Of a stretch of 64,000 bases of DNA, positions 25,101 to 54,767 are shown piece after piece. The position numbers and the translations under genes were made by a program. Below the pieces are notes generated by a model. It saw nothing but the letters and a program-made list of their open reading frames with translations, ran no database searches and was not told the origin of the DNA. Position 1 is the first letter of the stretch. Each line of letters starts with the position of its first letter. Source of the stretch: Sarcocystis neurona (Eukaryota > Apicomplexa > Conoidasida > Eucoccidiorida > Sarcocystidae); NCBI GenBank assembly GCA_000727475.1, contig KL647288.1, forward strand, positions 2,651,601-2,715,600, written 5' to 3'.

Positions 25101-27700
25101 ATTCTGACAGGGGACCCGAATACACAGCGGTCTTAGATGTAGAATATTCGCGAAAAGATCAGAAACTTCCTTTTTGATTTCGTGTCTACCAGTGCACATT
25201 TGCACACTTTTGCACATCACGCAAGAACAACCCAACAAACTGTGAGCGCTGAGAACACTGATGTGTCTGGAAGAGTTTGACCACCCAACTCCCCATCGAA
25301 AGAGATTACCTGAGCATGAAGGCAGCACAATTCTTCTGATCTACCTTTCACCTCTTCTTCAGCCGTTACAATCATTCTCCTCCTGGATGGTTCGGCGTCT
25401 TCACCGTGAAATTGTAGGTTTTGGAGTTGTCCAATTTTAGTGGTACACACGCAGGAGTCAGCACGGCATATCACACATACGGGAATCCATAGGCTACGAT
25501 GGCTTTCTGCTGGAGACTCGAATCATATTCTTTGCGCACGCCCGTGGCCGACTTTCGTGCAGCTTCTAGCTGAACTGTTTGTAAGGATGCAGTGCTCTGT
25601 GTAGGAGATACTAGATCAGTGTTTACGTGCGGCGTTCGCTACCAAGGTGAAGCTTCATCGAGTCCTGGTCCACTCCCCTGTAACCAGCGTGGTGTACGCT
25701 CCTACTGTTTCTATTGAGACGCCTACACCTACTCCTACTACTACTACTACTGTGAGCTGTCAGTAGTGGCACTACTGCTAGTACGTGTGTCGCTGCAGCG
25801 TTGCTGCAGCTGCACCTCTCTGCAGCTGTTTTGGTGTCTGATACGCCTGCCGTACTATTCGTCTTATTCCTTATCAGCACGTGTTTATACAGCTGTGAGG
25901 CGTTGCAGGATCGCAGAAGAATCCAAGACTGCTACCTGGTTTGTCTCCACAAGCCCGACGTTAGACGAGAGACAACTAGAGTGTGAGCACCTGAAGGAAG
26001 TTGCTGTCACTGTGAATGACTGTACTGACTACCTATGTGATACGCGAGTCACGCTAGACGTGCACACACATACAAATGTGCACAGAAACACATAAGCATG
26101 CATGTGTGTATTTGTCCATACGGTGTGAACCCAGTGTTGTGGGACGGCAAAAACTAAAGATGCCCTACGTGTGAGTGCCTTCACACTGCGGCGTCGGATG
26201 GCTAATACTTCATTATGCGTGATCGCTTAACACTTGCTTCAGAAGAATGTCATTTTTCCTTAAGGATAGTTAAGGAATGCTTCACATTGCTTCTGATAAG
26301 GTACGCAATGCTGAGCATACATACTGGTCAAATTAATACAAGAAGTCAATGTGCTATACTCGTGGTACGCGCCAGCGCCGAAGTCTAAGTGCCTCTGCAG
26401 GACTCTGAATATAGTCAGCTATCCCTTCTCATTATAGACTGTGACAAATATACACGAACAGTGAAACATCAGCACTTCCGTTATATATGCCCTTGTGCGT
26501 GTGTATACGTGTGAGCCCCTGTACGTTCTACAGAAGAGTTGTGATACATACACATGAAACCCTCACGTTTCGGCGTGTAGCTTCTACGTGACACAGCATT
26601 AATCTGTGTGTACGTGTAAGCCTGTGTATGCAGTAGACGAAGTTGAAGATGAGTACACGCGACCCACTGAATTTGCCGTGCGTAGCTTCTGTATTCCAGC
26701 GTTAACGGTGCTAACGTATCCCCAAATCCTGCGTCTCATCAGCTGGTCAACTGTGCACTGTGAGACACCGTGAATTTTACAGAAAAGTTGTGAAGTATGC
26801 TTCCATTCACTTTCGCTCTTCGTTTTTAAATTGGAAGTATACTCGCAAAGTTGCCGAAGTCACGAGGTGCGCAGTGTTCTTCGGGAGACGCAGAAACAAA
26901 CTGCAGCCCGCCTGGCTGCCTTCTGCTTCACGGACTTATATATCTCTCTGTATTCCTGTATATAGTCTTTAACACAAGTGATCAGTAACTCGTGCTTGTT
27001 CACGTCCAGCTGCTGCACTCTGTGGCAGCACAGCAAAATTCCTTAACAAAAACTAAGGTTTTGCACACATGTGTACATGTATATGTTTTCCGAATATGGA
27101 CGATGTACATACACAAATACAACCTCCAAGGATACGCGATCTCTCTTTACGTGCTCACGTGTATGCCCACCTGTACACACAAGCGTGTTTGTCCAAGCAA
27201 GACTGCGTACACGAAAGATTGCACGGGCCTGAAACATTACATAGATGAACGACCCATATCCATCTTTCCGTTGACACGATAGTACGAGTTGAGAGAGCGC
27301 GGCCACACGAGAGCATGCGTAAAAACATGACTCCCCAAATTACTCCTAGCATTACTATCTCTACTGAGACAAGAACCTACTACCACTCTCAATCCCACTG
27401 CTACACTAGATGCACCACACATATTTTCCGGCGTGAGCCAAAGGGTACCCTGATGGTGGACCGTTTTTTTCTATGCAGATATGTAGTCACGTCCATGGCA
27501 GCACGTCCTAACACGTACACACACAATTACATAAAAGGTTTCTCAGAAAAGCTTCTGATAAACGAAGCGCCATCTTCTGCCGACCAAGCGAACGATTATA
27601 GCGTCACCAGTCAGCATTGCAAGCGAATTCGTGGACACGACTTTCTTGAGTACTGGAAAAATTCGAGCTACAAGACCAGACTCGCCTGTTGTGCGTACTG
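22123..27700. other. Repeat-poor island, no gene recognised
   Basis: About 5.6 kb upstream of the carrier gene almost devoid of TA microsatellite and triplet runs, in sharp contrast to the flanks. Open frames are short (under about 110 residues) and none shows a reverse transcriptase, integrase, transposase or cellular domain motif. A short CTACTACTA/CTGCAG stretch lies near 25725-25830. Weak echoes of an ACGTGTGAGCC-like segment recur near 25978, 26170, 26507 and 26607. Confidence 0.6.
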
Positions 27701-28560
27701 GACACACAGACACATCCACACGCATACATACTTTTTCTACATATACATATATATATATATACATATACGGATATACATTCAGGTACATATGAATGCAGAT
27801 ATACATATGTATATCTACATTTACAAATATCTCACACACGTGGGTGATAGTAAAGTAGGGTGGAAAGCCTTTGGAGTATTCAGCGGAAGGCAGAGGGTCG
27901 AGAGCGGGTCTTGTTGCCCGAGTATTCTTCCACGTCTATGACACTGTATAAATACATATACTTACGTTTTTACAGGGATGAGCCTGCAGCCTTCTACACA
28001 CATACAAACCACACATGCAGACACATATATGAAACCATATCACCTGTACACCTACATACGTAGCCGTATACATATGCTCTATATAATTATATTCACACAC
28101 CCTTTACACAGACGTATAAAATATATTCAGGTGCAACGCGCCTGCCTGAAATACTCCGTCGCGTAATGCGCGCACGCGTTCGTGGTAGCACGTGCAGAAT
28201 GTACATTTGTGCCTACCACGTCGTTCAGCGTGTCAGAAGCCCTCTCCGCCTGTCTCTGTTTTCACGCGCTAAGACTTCTGTGCACAACTATATATTGTTA
28301 TATAAATAACAAAGTGACTACACATATATGGATCTAGAGATGTGTATGAGCATACACGTATCCGTGTGTGTATGTATATGTGTATACACCAGTATACGTA
28401 TATGTAGGTATACGTCCGAATACGTATATTTTAATGTGCGTATATTTCTATTTATGCACATAGAACAATTTAATCATAGGAAAGGACGAGTCCATATGTA
28501 TGCTCTGACCCCGAGTAATGTCAAGGGGACCGCTGGCCTGCCAAAACGTTCGTTGAGGCG
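27700..28560. repeat. TA/CATA microsatellite with unique interruptions
   Basis: CATATA and TATACA runs at 27735-27840, 27940-28130 and 28290-28460, separated by unique DNA. No gene. Confidence 0.7.
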
Positions 28561-29861
28561 GCGCGGATGTGCGATGGTACGAAAAAAAAACCTTTCCCAG
28601 CAGTAGCCACTGCTCCAAAAGGAAGGAAAAAAGGGAGTCGCTTCCAACAGCGTCAACTGGGCACTTTATTTTCTCACAAGGTTCGCCGTATCGATGTCGT
28701 CAGTTTTCTCGATCCTCACGCCGGTGCGAGCAACAGATGACTTTCCTTTTCTGCATCAGTTCTTCTTTGTTTCGCGATGCAAAAAGCAAAGAGAGAAGCA
28801 GAGTTCCACCTCTTCCAACAGCAGAGAACTCGCCTCTCGGGCTGTCTTGTCTTTTTTCTCACCAAATTTCTCCACAGACGAAACACACTTCCTCACGTTA
28901 TTCCCCTTTGACCACCGCATTGCCGTGACCACCGCATTGCCGTTGAGCTTCCTGCGCTTCTCCTCCTTTTTTTCTCTGTCTCTCACCTGAATCACTTCTT
29001 CGTTTCACTTCCCGTTTCTCTTCTTCCATGCTTCAAATGTTTTCAACCCATACACATACATGTATATATATATATATGTGCACATTCGCAACGATGAACC
29101 ACTGTAGAGATCCACACATACATGGATATATATATATATATACACACGTATGTGTGTGTACAGACGTAGACAGATTGATACGCGTATATCTGCCTACGTT
29201 TGCATGGGGTTTACCTCGAGCAAAAACGTTTCCTGTATCCGTTACTTGATCTTTTTCTCCCTTGTCCTTTTCTTTGTGTTCTACTCTCCAGCACTCGTGA
29301 ACAATGTCTGCACTGCTTACACGTGTGAAAGCGTCAGTTTTTTCTTCGTTTCTTCAATCTCCTTTTTTCTCTCTGACTTTCACACCACGTTTGTCCAGTC
29401 TTCATCTTCTTTTTCTTCTCTTTCGCTATCTCTTCCCCGCTTCCCGTCTTCTTCCTTCTCGTGTAGCGCCTCTTCTAAGCGCTCTCCCGTCTCCTCTGTT
29501 TCGTCTCCCACCATCTCTCGTCTCTCCGCATCCCCTTTTTCTCCCGGTTGCTCATCTCCTCCTCAACATGTCTCTTCCCTCCTTTTTTACTTCCCCTCTC
29601 CTTGTGTCACCTTTCCTTTCTGCTCTTCCTTTCTTTTCCACCACGACTCAATCCACTGCCATCCCCCCTCACTTCCTTCTTCGCTCCTTTCCACTCTCTT
29701 CTCGTCTTTTTCTTCTCTTCCGTGTTCTCCACCTCTCTTCCCTTGCCCTTCCTCCTTCGCTCCTCTTAACTCCCTCCCCTTGCCGTGCCGTGGGTTTTTT
29801 TTTCTTCATCTTTTTGTGTGTGCCCTCTCCACTGTTACGTCTCCGTTTCTTTCTCGCGCAT
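28561..29861. other. Pyrimidine-rich flank downstream of deoxyhypusine synthase
   Basis: The plus strand is strongly C/T-rich from about 29240 to 29900. Long plus-strand frames here (29150-30092) are Ser/Phe/Leu/Pro low complexity and run antisense into the deoxyhypusine synthase stop region. The skew could mark an unrecognised plus-strand transcript converging on that gene, or simply a purine-rich 3' untranslated region. A TA microsatellite lies at 29050-29150. Confidence 0.5.
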
Positions 29862-32150
29862 CTACCCCGTTCTGCGCGGCGCCTTCTTCTGCTCCTCCTG
29901 GCTTTTGCCGAGCTTCTCGTGGCCTGGCCCGTTCTCGGCCGCGTTTTTTTGCCTGTTCGCGTGGAACTCTTTGGCAAAGGTCGACGCGACGAGCAGAGGG
30001 AAGAGAACAGTAGCGTCGCCGTAGACTTTGACCGGCTTTGCTTCGGCGGTGATTTTTCCCCAGCTCACAGCCTCGTCCGGCTTGGCGCCTGAGTCGCTCC
30101 CGTCATATTCTACGCCCGTGTTGATATAGACTGCAAAATCTGCCCCGTTGCGCATCAAGTTCGCGTTGCACGTGTGATGCTTCGGCAGGCCCCCGCCGAG
30201 GATGATCATCCCGCTTTTTTTGCACTGCAACGCCAGATCATTTACTGCGCGGACGTCTTTCACAAGATCGATAACCAGACCCTTTTTTCTGTAGGAGTGA
30301 AAGAAAAGATTATCACCCAGCGATCCGTCCGTCAGCCCAGGACAAAATACTGGTATCTCGTTCTTCCAGCACCAGTAATACACGCTTCGCTCGTCATTAA
30401 TTTCTTTCCCGAGCCGCCGAATTACCTCTGATGGAGTCCACACTGCATCTGATACTGCTCCCATGTAGTCAACTTCTTCTTCCTCCTCTTCTTCTGTTTT
30501 CTTCTCCTCCGCTCCGGGGGTCGCTTTCCTCGACATTTCTTCCTCTTCTTTCTGTCTTTTCTCTTGGCTTGAGATTGCCTCTCTCTTTTCTTCCGTATTT
30601 CTCTTTTTCTCCTCCGGGTCTCTTGTTCCGTCTCTCTGCTCGGGAGTGTCGTTCTTGGTCTGTTGCTGCCTGACTTCGTCGCCAGCGGTCCTCTTCTTCA
30701 TCTCCAGCTTCTGCTGCATGTATTTTCGTCTCGCCTGCTCCTCTTGTTTTCTGAGGTTGCACGCATGCAGGTGTTGCATGCGCATGCGCGCGAAGACACC
30801 GCGCAACTTCTCGTGCTGCTCCTGCAGCATACGGTCGAGAATAGGCTGGAGCCAATCTTCAAAAAGACAGTAGTTCTCGTTGGGGACGAGCAGGTTGCCT
30901 ATGCGGTTCCACCCTCGTCTCCTGAGCTCGTCTCCCCTCAAGGAAAACTCGCCGATGATCGTTGGCGCCAAGACTTTGACAAAATCTTCTTCTATGCCAC
31001 CTGCGGAAGTTATCAGCACGTCGACCAGGCGGTGTTTGCAGAGGAAAAGGAACACTTCTCGTAAACCAGAGGAGATCATGTTCGAAGTAAAAGAAAGCCA
31101 GATAAAGCAGCGAGTTTGACGCCGCTTCTCCATTCCCTCCCACTCCGTCCCTTTCTCTGCCTCCGTCACCGCCTCGTCCGACAGACGCCATCGCAGCATG
31201 CGCCGTACTTCCACAATTGCCCGTCCCAGCTGCGTCGCTTGAAAACCGCTCGACAAAAAACTCTCTAACATGTTGTCCAAATTCAATTCCTCCTCAAAGT
31301 TGATCCCCCCGGCCACCAGCGCATCCGTCGGCACTGGCGCAGATGCGTGCAGCACTGCGTCCACCGCACATGCAGGCCCTGCCGCTGCTGCAGCGCTGCA
31401 GGTGGACGCGGAGGACGAGCAAGAGGAGGAGAGGGAAGCCGAAGTCGCCGTGGTCGCGGGTGGGGCGGAAGAGGCGGCCGGAAGAGGAGACGAAGAAGAA
31501 GCGGAGAGATTCTCGGGGACAGCGGCGTGGTATGAGGCGCCGGCCACGGCAGCAGCAGCTGACAGACAAACTGGCCGCGCTTGTGGGGAGGGAGACGTAG
31601 TCGCGGACGAAAACACCGGAGGAGCGCTGGACCCTGTGGTGTACGTACACCCGAAGATGTACGGCTGCACGCGAGGCCGCTCGTCGGCGGGATGTTGTCC
31701 AACGGCTGCAGAAACCGGCTCGTGGGAACCCGAACAGGAAGAGGAAGACGACGAGGAAGAAAACTTCTCACACAAAGGCAAGGCAGTCAGCAGCGCTGCT
31801 GCTGCTTCCGCTGCTGCTGCTGCTGCCGTTGGGGCTGCTTCTGATGCTACTGCTGCCCCTGCTGCTGCTTCTGCTGCTGCTCCCGCTGGCGGGGCGCCTG
31901 CTGCTGCTGGCGGACGTGCGCCGGGCGCTGCCGATGAAGCGGGACCCGTTGTTGCCTGGTGGAGGGCTGCAGCTGGCACGTGCGCAGGGGAAGAGGAAGA
32001 GGACGACGTGCTGCAGGTACGAGCAGCTCCTGTTGCGACTGTTGCTGCTGCTTTTGCCGCGGGTAGCGTCGCTGTTGCAATACTTGTTGCCACTGCAGGC
32101 ACCGGTGCAGCAGCTGCTGCTGCCGCCGAAGCATCCAGAGGAGTTCCCAT
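29862..32150 (-). CDS. DHS: Deoxyhypusine synthase
   Basis: NAD-dependent enzyme (EC 2.5.1.46) that transfers the aminobutyl group of spermidine to a lysine of eIF5A, the first step of hypusine formation in the cytosol. From the first in-frame ATG at 32150 the single-exon frame gives 762 residues, twice the usual length. The core occupies about 274-446 and 567-731. It shows GFQAT (302), [11 protein letters not shown], the AGGIEED motif, [10 protein letters not shown] (419), [15 protein letters not shown] followed by KHH (657), [11 protein letters not shown] and SWGK, whose Lys699 corresponds to the catalytic lysine. An insert of about 115-120 residues, rich in Lys, Arg and Glu, separates the two core halves where relatives have almost none. 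Residues 1-270 are Ala/Ser-rich, CAG-encoded. The frame stays open upstream to at least 32237, so the start is uncertain; an upstream exon is possible. AFG2 lies divergently. Confidence 0.92.
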   Translation of the reverse strand: MGTPLDASAAAAAAAPVPAVATSIATATLPAAKAAATVATGAARTCSTSSSSSSPAHVPAAALHQATTGPASSAAPGARPPAAAGAPPAGAAAEAAAGAAVASEAAPTAAAAAAEAAAALLTALPLCEKFSSSSSSSSCSGSHEPVSAAVGQHPADERPRVQPYIFGCTYTTGSSAPPVFSSATTSPSPQARPVCLSAAAAVAGASYHAAVPENLSASSSSPLPAASSAPPATTATSASLSSSCSSSASTCSAAAAAGPACAVDAVLHASAPVPTDALVAGGINFEEELNLDNMLESFLSSGFQATQLGRAIVEVRRMLRWRLSDEAVTEAEKGTEWEGMEKRRQTRCFIWLSFTSNMISSGLREVFLFLCKHRLVDVLITSAGGIEEDFVKVLAPTIIGEFSLRGDELRRRGWNRIGNLLVPNENYCLFEDWLQPILDRMLQEQHEKLRGVFARMRMQHLHACNLRKQEEQARRKYMQQKLEMKKRTAGDEVRQQQTKNDTPEQRDGTRDPEEKKRNTEEKREAISSQEKRQKEEEEMSRKATPGAEEKKTEEEEEEEVDYMGAVSDAVWTPSEVIRRLGKEINDERSVYYWCWKNEIPVFCPGLTDGSLGDNLFFHSYRKKGLVIDLVKDVRAVNDLALQCKKSGMIILGGGLPKHHTCNANLMRNGADFAVYINTGVEYDGSDSGAKPDEAVSWGKITAEAKPVKVYGDATVLFPLLVASTFAKEFHANRQKNAAENGPGHEKLGKSQEEQKKAPRRTG

Positions 32151-33440
32151 TGTCTGAAGAGACGTGTACTTGGCTTTGCGCCGCTGTTGCCTCTTCAGCT
32201 GCCGCTGCGCCTGCTGCTGCAAACGAATCTTCAGCAAGTGCTGTGCTTCCCAACTGCTGCTGCGCGTGCTGTTGCTGCTCGTGCTGCTGCAGAAAAGACG
32301 CGGCGACAGAACCCGCAGAGCTTCTTCTTGCTGTTTCTACGGCGCTGCTGCTATGCTGTTGCTGGTGCTGCCGGTACCCGCTGTTGCTGCTGCAGCAGCC
32401 GTCCTGCACAGTTCTGCTACTTCTAACAGAAAGAGTCTCCTCCTTCCTCCATCTACTGACGCGCGTCAACGAGCGGCTCATACGCAGCCGTGCAACACTT
32501 GCAAAAGGGACCGCCCTGTGGATGAACACGCCGGAGCAAACAGGAGAGAAAAATGCGAGCAAAAGCAGCACATATGCACCGCCGGAGCTGCTCGTCGAAG
32601 AAATTCTTGAATCTCATGCGGCAGAAGCAGCTGCGGCCTCTGCAGCGGCTGCTTGTGAGGACGGAGATTTGCGGCACCAGAAGAACCGCGGAACCGGACA
32701 GAGATGCGGCGCTGACCGGCAGATGCAGCGACGTCCACGGCGGGTGTGTCAAAAAGAAGAGGAAGAAGTTTCACACAATAAAACCGCACGACAAATCTTC
32801 TCCTACACACTAAAACAAAGCTAATATATATATATATATATATATGTATGTGCATATACGTGGTCGACACTTATCGGCGACGCCGTAGAGTTCTCGTCAT
32901 TGGCTACGGGGTCGCTGTAGACACGAGGGAGACGGCAAGAGAAGTGAAGTGAGAAACTCCTCGTGTCTAGAAGGGAAATTCTGGGACCTGCCGGAGAAGA
33001 AGAACTGCTGCGTCTACAGAGACGGCCACGGCTGCTGTTCCGCGCCTTGTAGTCGCCAGAAAACGTGGGACTGCTGCGCGGCAGCAGCGGCATCACTTTG
33101 GCTTCTTCTTCACCTTGTGCTGCTGCTCTCCCCTGCTGCCGCTTTTCGGCGCTGGAGGAAGAAGCCTTCTTCCGCTTGGCGTGTCTGCTGGGGCTGCTGC
33201 AGCCGCTGTTGCCCCTGCTGCGGCTGCCGCTGCTGCTGCTGGGTCGCCGCTGGTCGTCCCCGTGGGAGGAGTCTTGCCAGTAAGGGCAGAGAGCAGCGAC
33301 AGAAACAAGGTCCTACGGCTACGCGCCAGAGATGAGTGGAGAGAGTAGTAAAAAGAAGGTTTCCTCGAAAAAGAAGACGTAGAGTGAAACAAGAAAAACC
33401 CGAGAACGGGCAAGAGCTCCTTGCAATGCGAACTCCGTCT
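32151..33440. other. Triplet-rich 5' flank of deoxyhypusine synthase
   Basis: CTG/CAG-rich DNA (as read on the plus strand, CTGCTG at 32180-32400 and GCAGCGGC near 32620-32660), a short TA run at 32825-32850, and further CTG-rich sequence at 33060-33250. Overlapping frames are open on both strands because triplet runs lack stops, and I cannot choose a product. A minus-strand frame beginning at an ATG at 33532 (MFTSQQAKWKFTDDQ) lies just beyond it and is not assignable. Confidence 0.45.
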
Positions 33441-33449
33441 TGCAGAGTC

Positions 33450-33680
33450 CTCGACCGCATGCTGCTGCTGCTGCTGCGACGGCTGCGTTGGTCATCGGTG
33501 AACTTCCACTTGGCTTGTTGCGATGTAAACATCTTTGCTGCTGTTGCTGCTGCTGCTGTTGCTGCTGCTGCCGTTGCTGCTGCTGCCGTTGCTGCTGCTG
33601 CCGTTGCTGCTGCTGTTGCAGCTGCTGTTGCAGCTGCTGCTTTTGCTGCTGCCGCTGTTGTTGCTGTTCGTCCTAGCGCA
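33450..33680. repeat. CTG/CAG triplet tract
   Basis: Mostly pure CTG with GTTGCTGCTGCTGCC interruptions from about 33536 to 33665, and a shorter CTG run at 33460-33476. Read on the minus strand it is Ser/Asn/Gln/Ala-encoding. It is of the same kind as the coding tracts in the neighbouring genes. Confidence 0.85.
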
Positions 33681-33796
33681 TGCGCGCATGCAGCGGGAGC
33701 AGAGCGGGAGAAGCCGAGAACCGCAGTGAACGTCTCTCGCGCTTCTTGACGCCGCCGAATTCTCTCTCCGACTTTCGTGTGCAGCTGGAGGAAGGA

Positions 33797-33982
33797 CTAC
33801 CAGTGCGCCTTCTCAGTTTTTACTTCGGTTTTATGTCGTTGTATACTATCTGTAGCAGTCCGCTTTACGGGCTCTGGTCGCCTGAACGAACACGCGAACA
33901 ACTTCTCCGCGTTCCTCGCGTTGATAAGACACTTCTTCACACTTCCGTGCTTCTCGTTCTTCTTCTTCCCGAACTTCGCCAT
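33797..33982 (-). CDS. Candidate 5' exon of an unidentified small basic protein
   Basis: A minus-strand ATG at 33982 has an excellent apicomplexan start context (CAAAAATGGCG). The frame begins MAKFGKKKNEKHGSV, is strongly basic, and stays open to a TAG at 33797 (61 residues). A GTAAAG donor follows the codons for RRPEP, so the real product may be spliced on into the triplet-rich DNA below. The basic N-terminus is reminiscent of nucleolar ribosome-assembly factors, but I could not match it to a family. It lies between deoxyhypusine synthase and AFG2, transcribed away from AFG2. Confidence 0.3.
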   Translation of the reverse strand: MAKFGKKKNEKHGSVKKCLINARNAEKLFACSFRRPEPVKRTATDSIQRHKTEVKTEKAHW

Positions 33983-33999
33983 TTTTGCGGGCAAAACGA

Positions 34000-35891
34000 A
34001 ATTCTCGTTGAATTTGGTCGGCTCTGTCCCCCCGTTCCGCCAGTGGCTTCTTCGCTGGCCGCCCTCCGGCCGCAGCCCTACTACCAGAGCACACGGCAAC
34101 AAAGGACGCTGCCATTACTATTAGTCCTCTGTTTTCTCTGACAGCGTCTCTGCAACATCTCCTCCTTTATCCGTCGTCTTCTCCTCTTTTTTCCCCAAGT
34201 CGCTCCGTCTTCGAAATCTCCCGCTTGCACACGGGGCACCGCCGTGGCCGCAAAAGTTGGAGCCGCCGCGCACCGGGGCGACTGTCCTGCAGACCGCTGA
34301 AGTGCAGCTCGTTTTCCCTCGTACATACGTAAACAAAAATTAGAAGAAAATGGCGTGTACACAAACACATCCGCGTGCGCAGTTCACCCTGTAACGAGAA
34401 GAAATGTCCGTGTCTACTGAAGTGGAACGGGCCCTCCAAAAGTAGACGTGCCTTCGTGCCTATCCGGTGCACGCTGCTCCATTCGGAGACAAACAGCACA
34501 CACATTCATACACATAAATGTACATGAAACATACGTTTTCTGCCCCTTCCCGCTACCTCCTTTTTCTTTCTTCTTCCCGCTCCTTTCCCTCTCTTCCCCT
34601 CTGTATCTGTCCACATCTGAGGAAAGAGCAGCAGCGGACGGCATCTGTAGGCTGGGTCACTCCTGGCCTGGCTGTATCAAATATCACTGGTGGGTAAGAT
34701 TTAGTAAACTTCTCAAGAAGGTGTCTATTTTGAGGACCTTCTTGTGTGTCTGTGTGTCTACGCCGTACGGGCGTCTCCCACCGCCAAAGGCCTTCTTCAC
34801 GTCCGTTGAAGTCCTGCGCGCGACGCCTCCTTTGTCCTACCGAGGAGATCTCTTCACGTAGACGCATGAAGAGGGAAACGTTTTTATCTCCTTGTCTACC
34901 ACCCTAGAGACTGGGGCACGTGTGTGAAGATATCAGTAAGAACGGATGTGTGTTTCCGTCCCGGCGGCCCTCGTGCTGCATGCACGTAGGTTTCCTCGCA
35001 TGCAGAGCCGAACTCGCTAACGTGCATATGTGCGCCCAGCGGGGACGAGACAGAGAGAAAAACAGAGGAAGAGACGGGAAGGGACGAAGCTCGACGACAT
35101 GAGACGGACAAACTCACAGACAGACGGCGAGACGTCGGTATATACGCTTTTTTGCTTCGGCGCGTGGTTCGGGGATGGTTGGCTTATCTGCAGCGGCCGT
35201 CTTCTTCCCTCTGCTGCGACGTGCGGCGCTCTCCGCAGTTGCTGAGAAGGCTGCTGCTGTACGAGTGGCTTGTTCTGTCTTTAGTGGTTCGTCTCTCTCC
35301 ATACTTATATATTCTCCTCTCCTCTGTGCAGATTTGCCGACGAACAGCTACGTGGACTGCAGCCCCGTAGCTCTCCTTCTCTATATATCCGTGCTTCATA
35401 CGTGTACCTTATCTCTCCCGCATTACGTCTACGCCCTTCGTCTCGCTGTCTCTCTGTGTGTCTCTCTATATATTATAGATATATGTATGTTTCGCTCTCT
35501 ATAGGTTATATGTGTATATATGTGTGGCACTCTCTGTCTATTATATATGTGCTGCGCTCTCTATAGGTTGTATGTATATACTCTCCGCCTCGCTATCTAT
35601 ACAGATGCCTATTCTCTCTATGTGTGTATATATATTTTCTCTCCCTATCTGTGTCTCTCTGCTTCTGTCTCTCTCTGCAAATATATCGAAGACAGATATG
35701 CATATACAAGTTGTCTTCTCTAGGTCAGCTGTGTACGTAGGTGCCACGTATGTAGGTATTTCGTGTGTATGTGTGTGCGTATGGGTAGAGAGAAGGGAGA
35801 GGAAGAGCTGCTTTCTCGTATTCTCACCAGGTAGCTCCTACGCGTGAGGGGTATCGAGGAAGGGAGAAAGAATTTCCTGTTCCTTAGCAGC
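34000..35891. other. Upstream region of AFG2, no gene recognised
   Basis: Mixed-complexity DNA. The plus strand turns pyrimidine-rich at 34540-34620 and especially 35280-35680, where TCTCTCTAT-like runs alternate with TATATG. This is probably promoter and leader sequence of AFG2 and of any divergent minus-strand transcript. No TATA-type or other element can be singled out. Confidence 0.4.

Positions 35892-54767
<18,876 letters not shown>

Noticed and set aside
22123..27700. Decayed retrotransposon as explanation of the repeat-poor island
   Set aside because: No reverse transcriptase, integrase or terminal repeats could be recognised; left as unknown.
29150..30092. Plus-strand frames of 262-287 residues
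   Set aside because: Pyrimidine-run translations that run antisense into the conserved C-terminal coding sequence of deoxyhypusine synthase.
31270..32157. 295-residue Ala-rich plus-strand frame
   Set aside because: Antisense of the triplet-rich N-terminal part of deoxyhypusine synthase, with no domain.
33110..33532. Minus-strand frame starting MFTSQQAKWKFTDDQ, faintly like a cyclin H N-terminus
   Set aside because: Only about fifteen residues suggest it and no cyclin box follows in the available minus-strand DNA.
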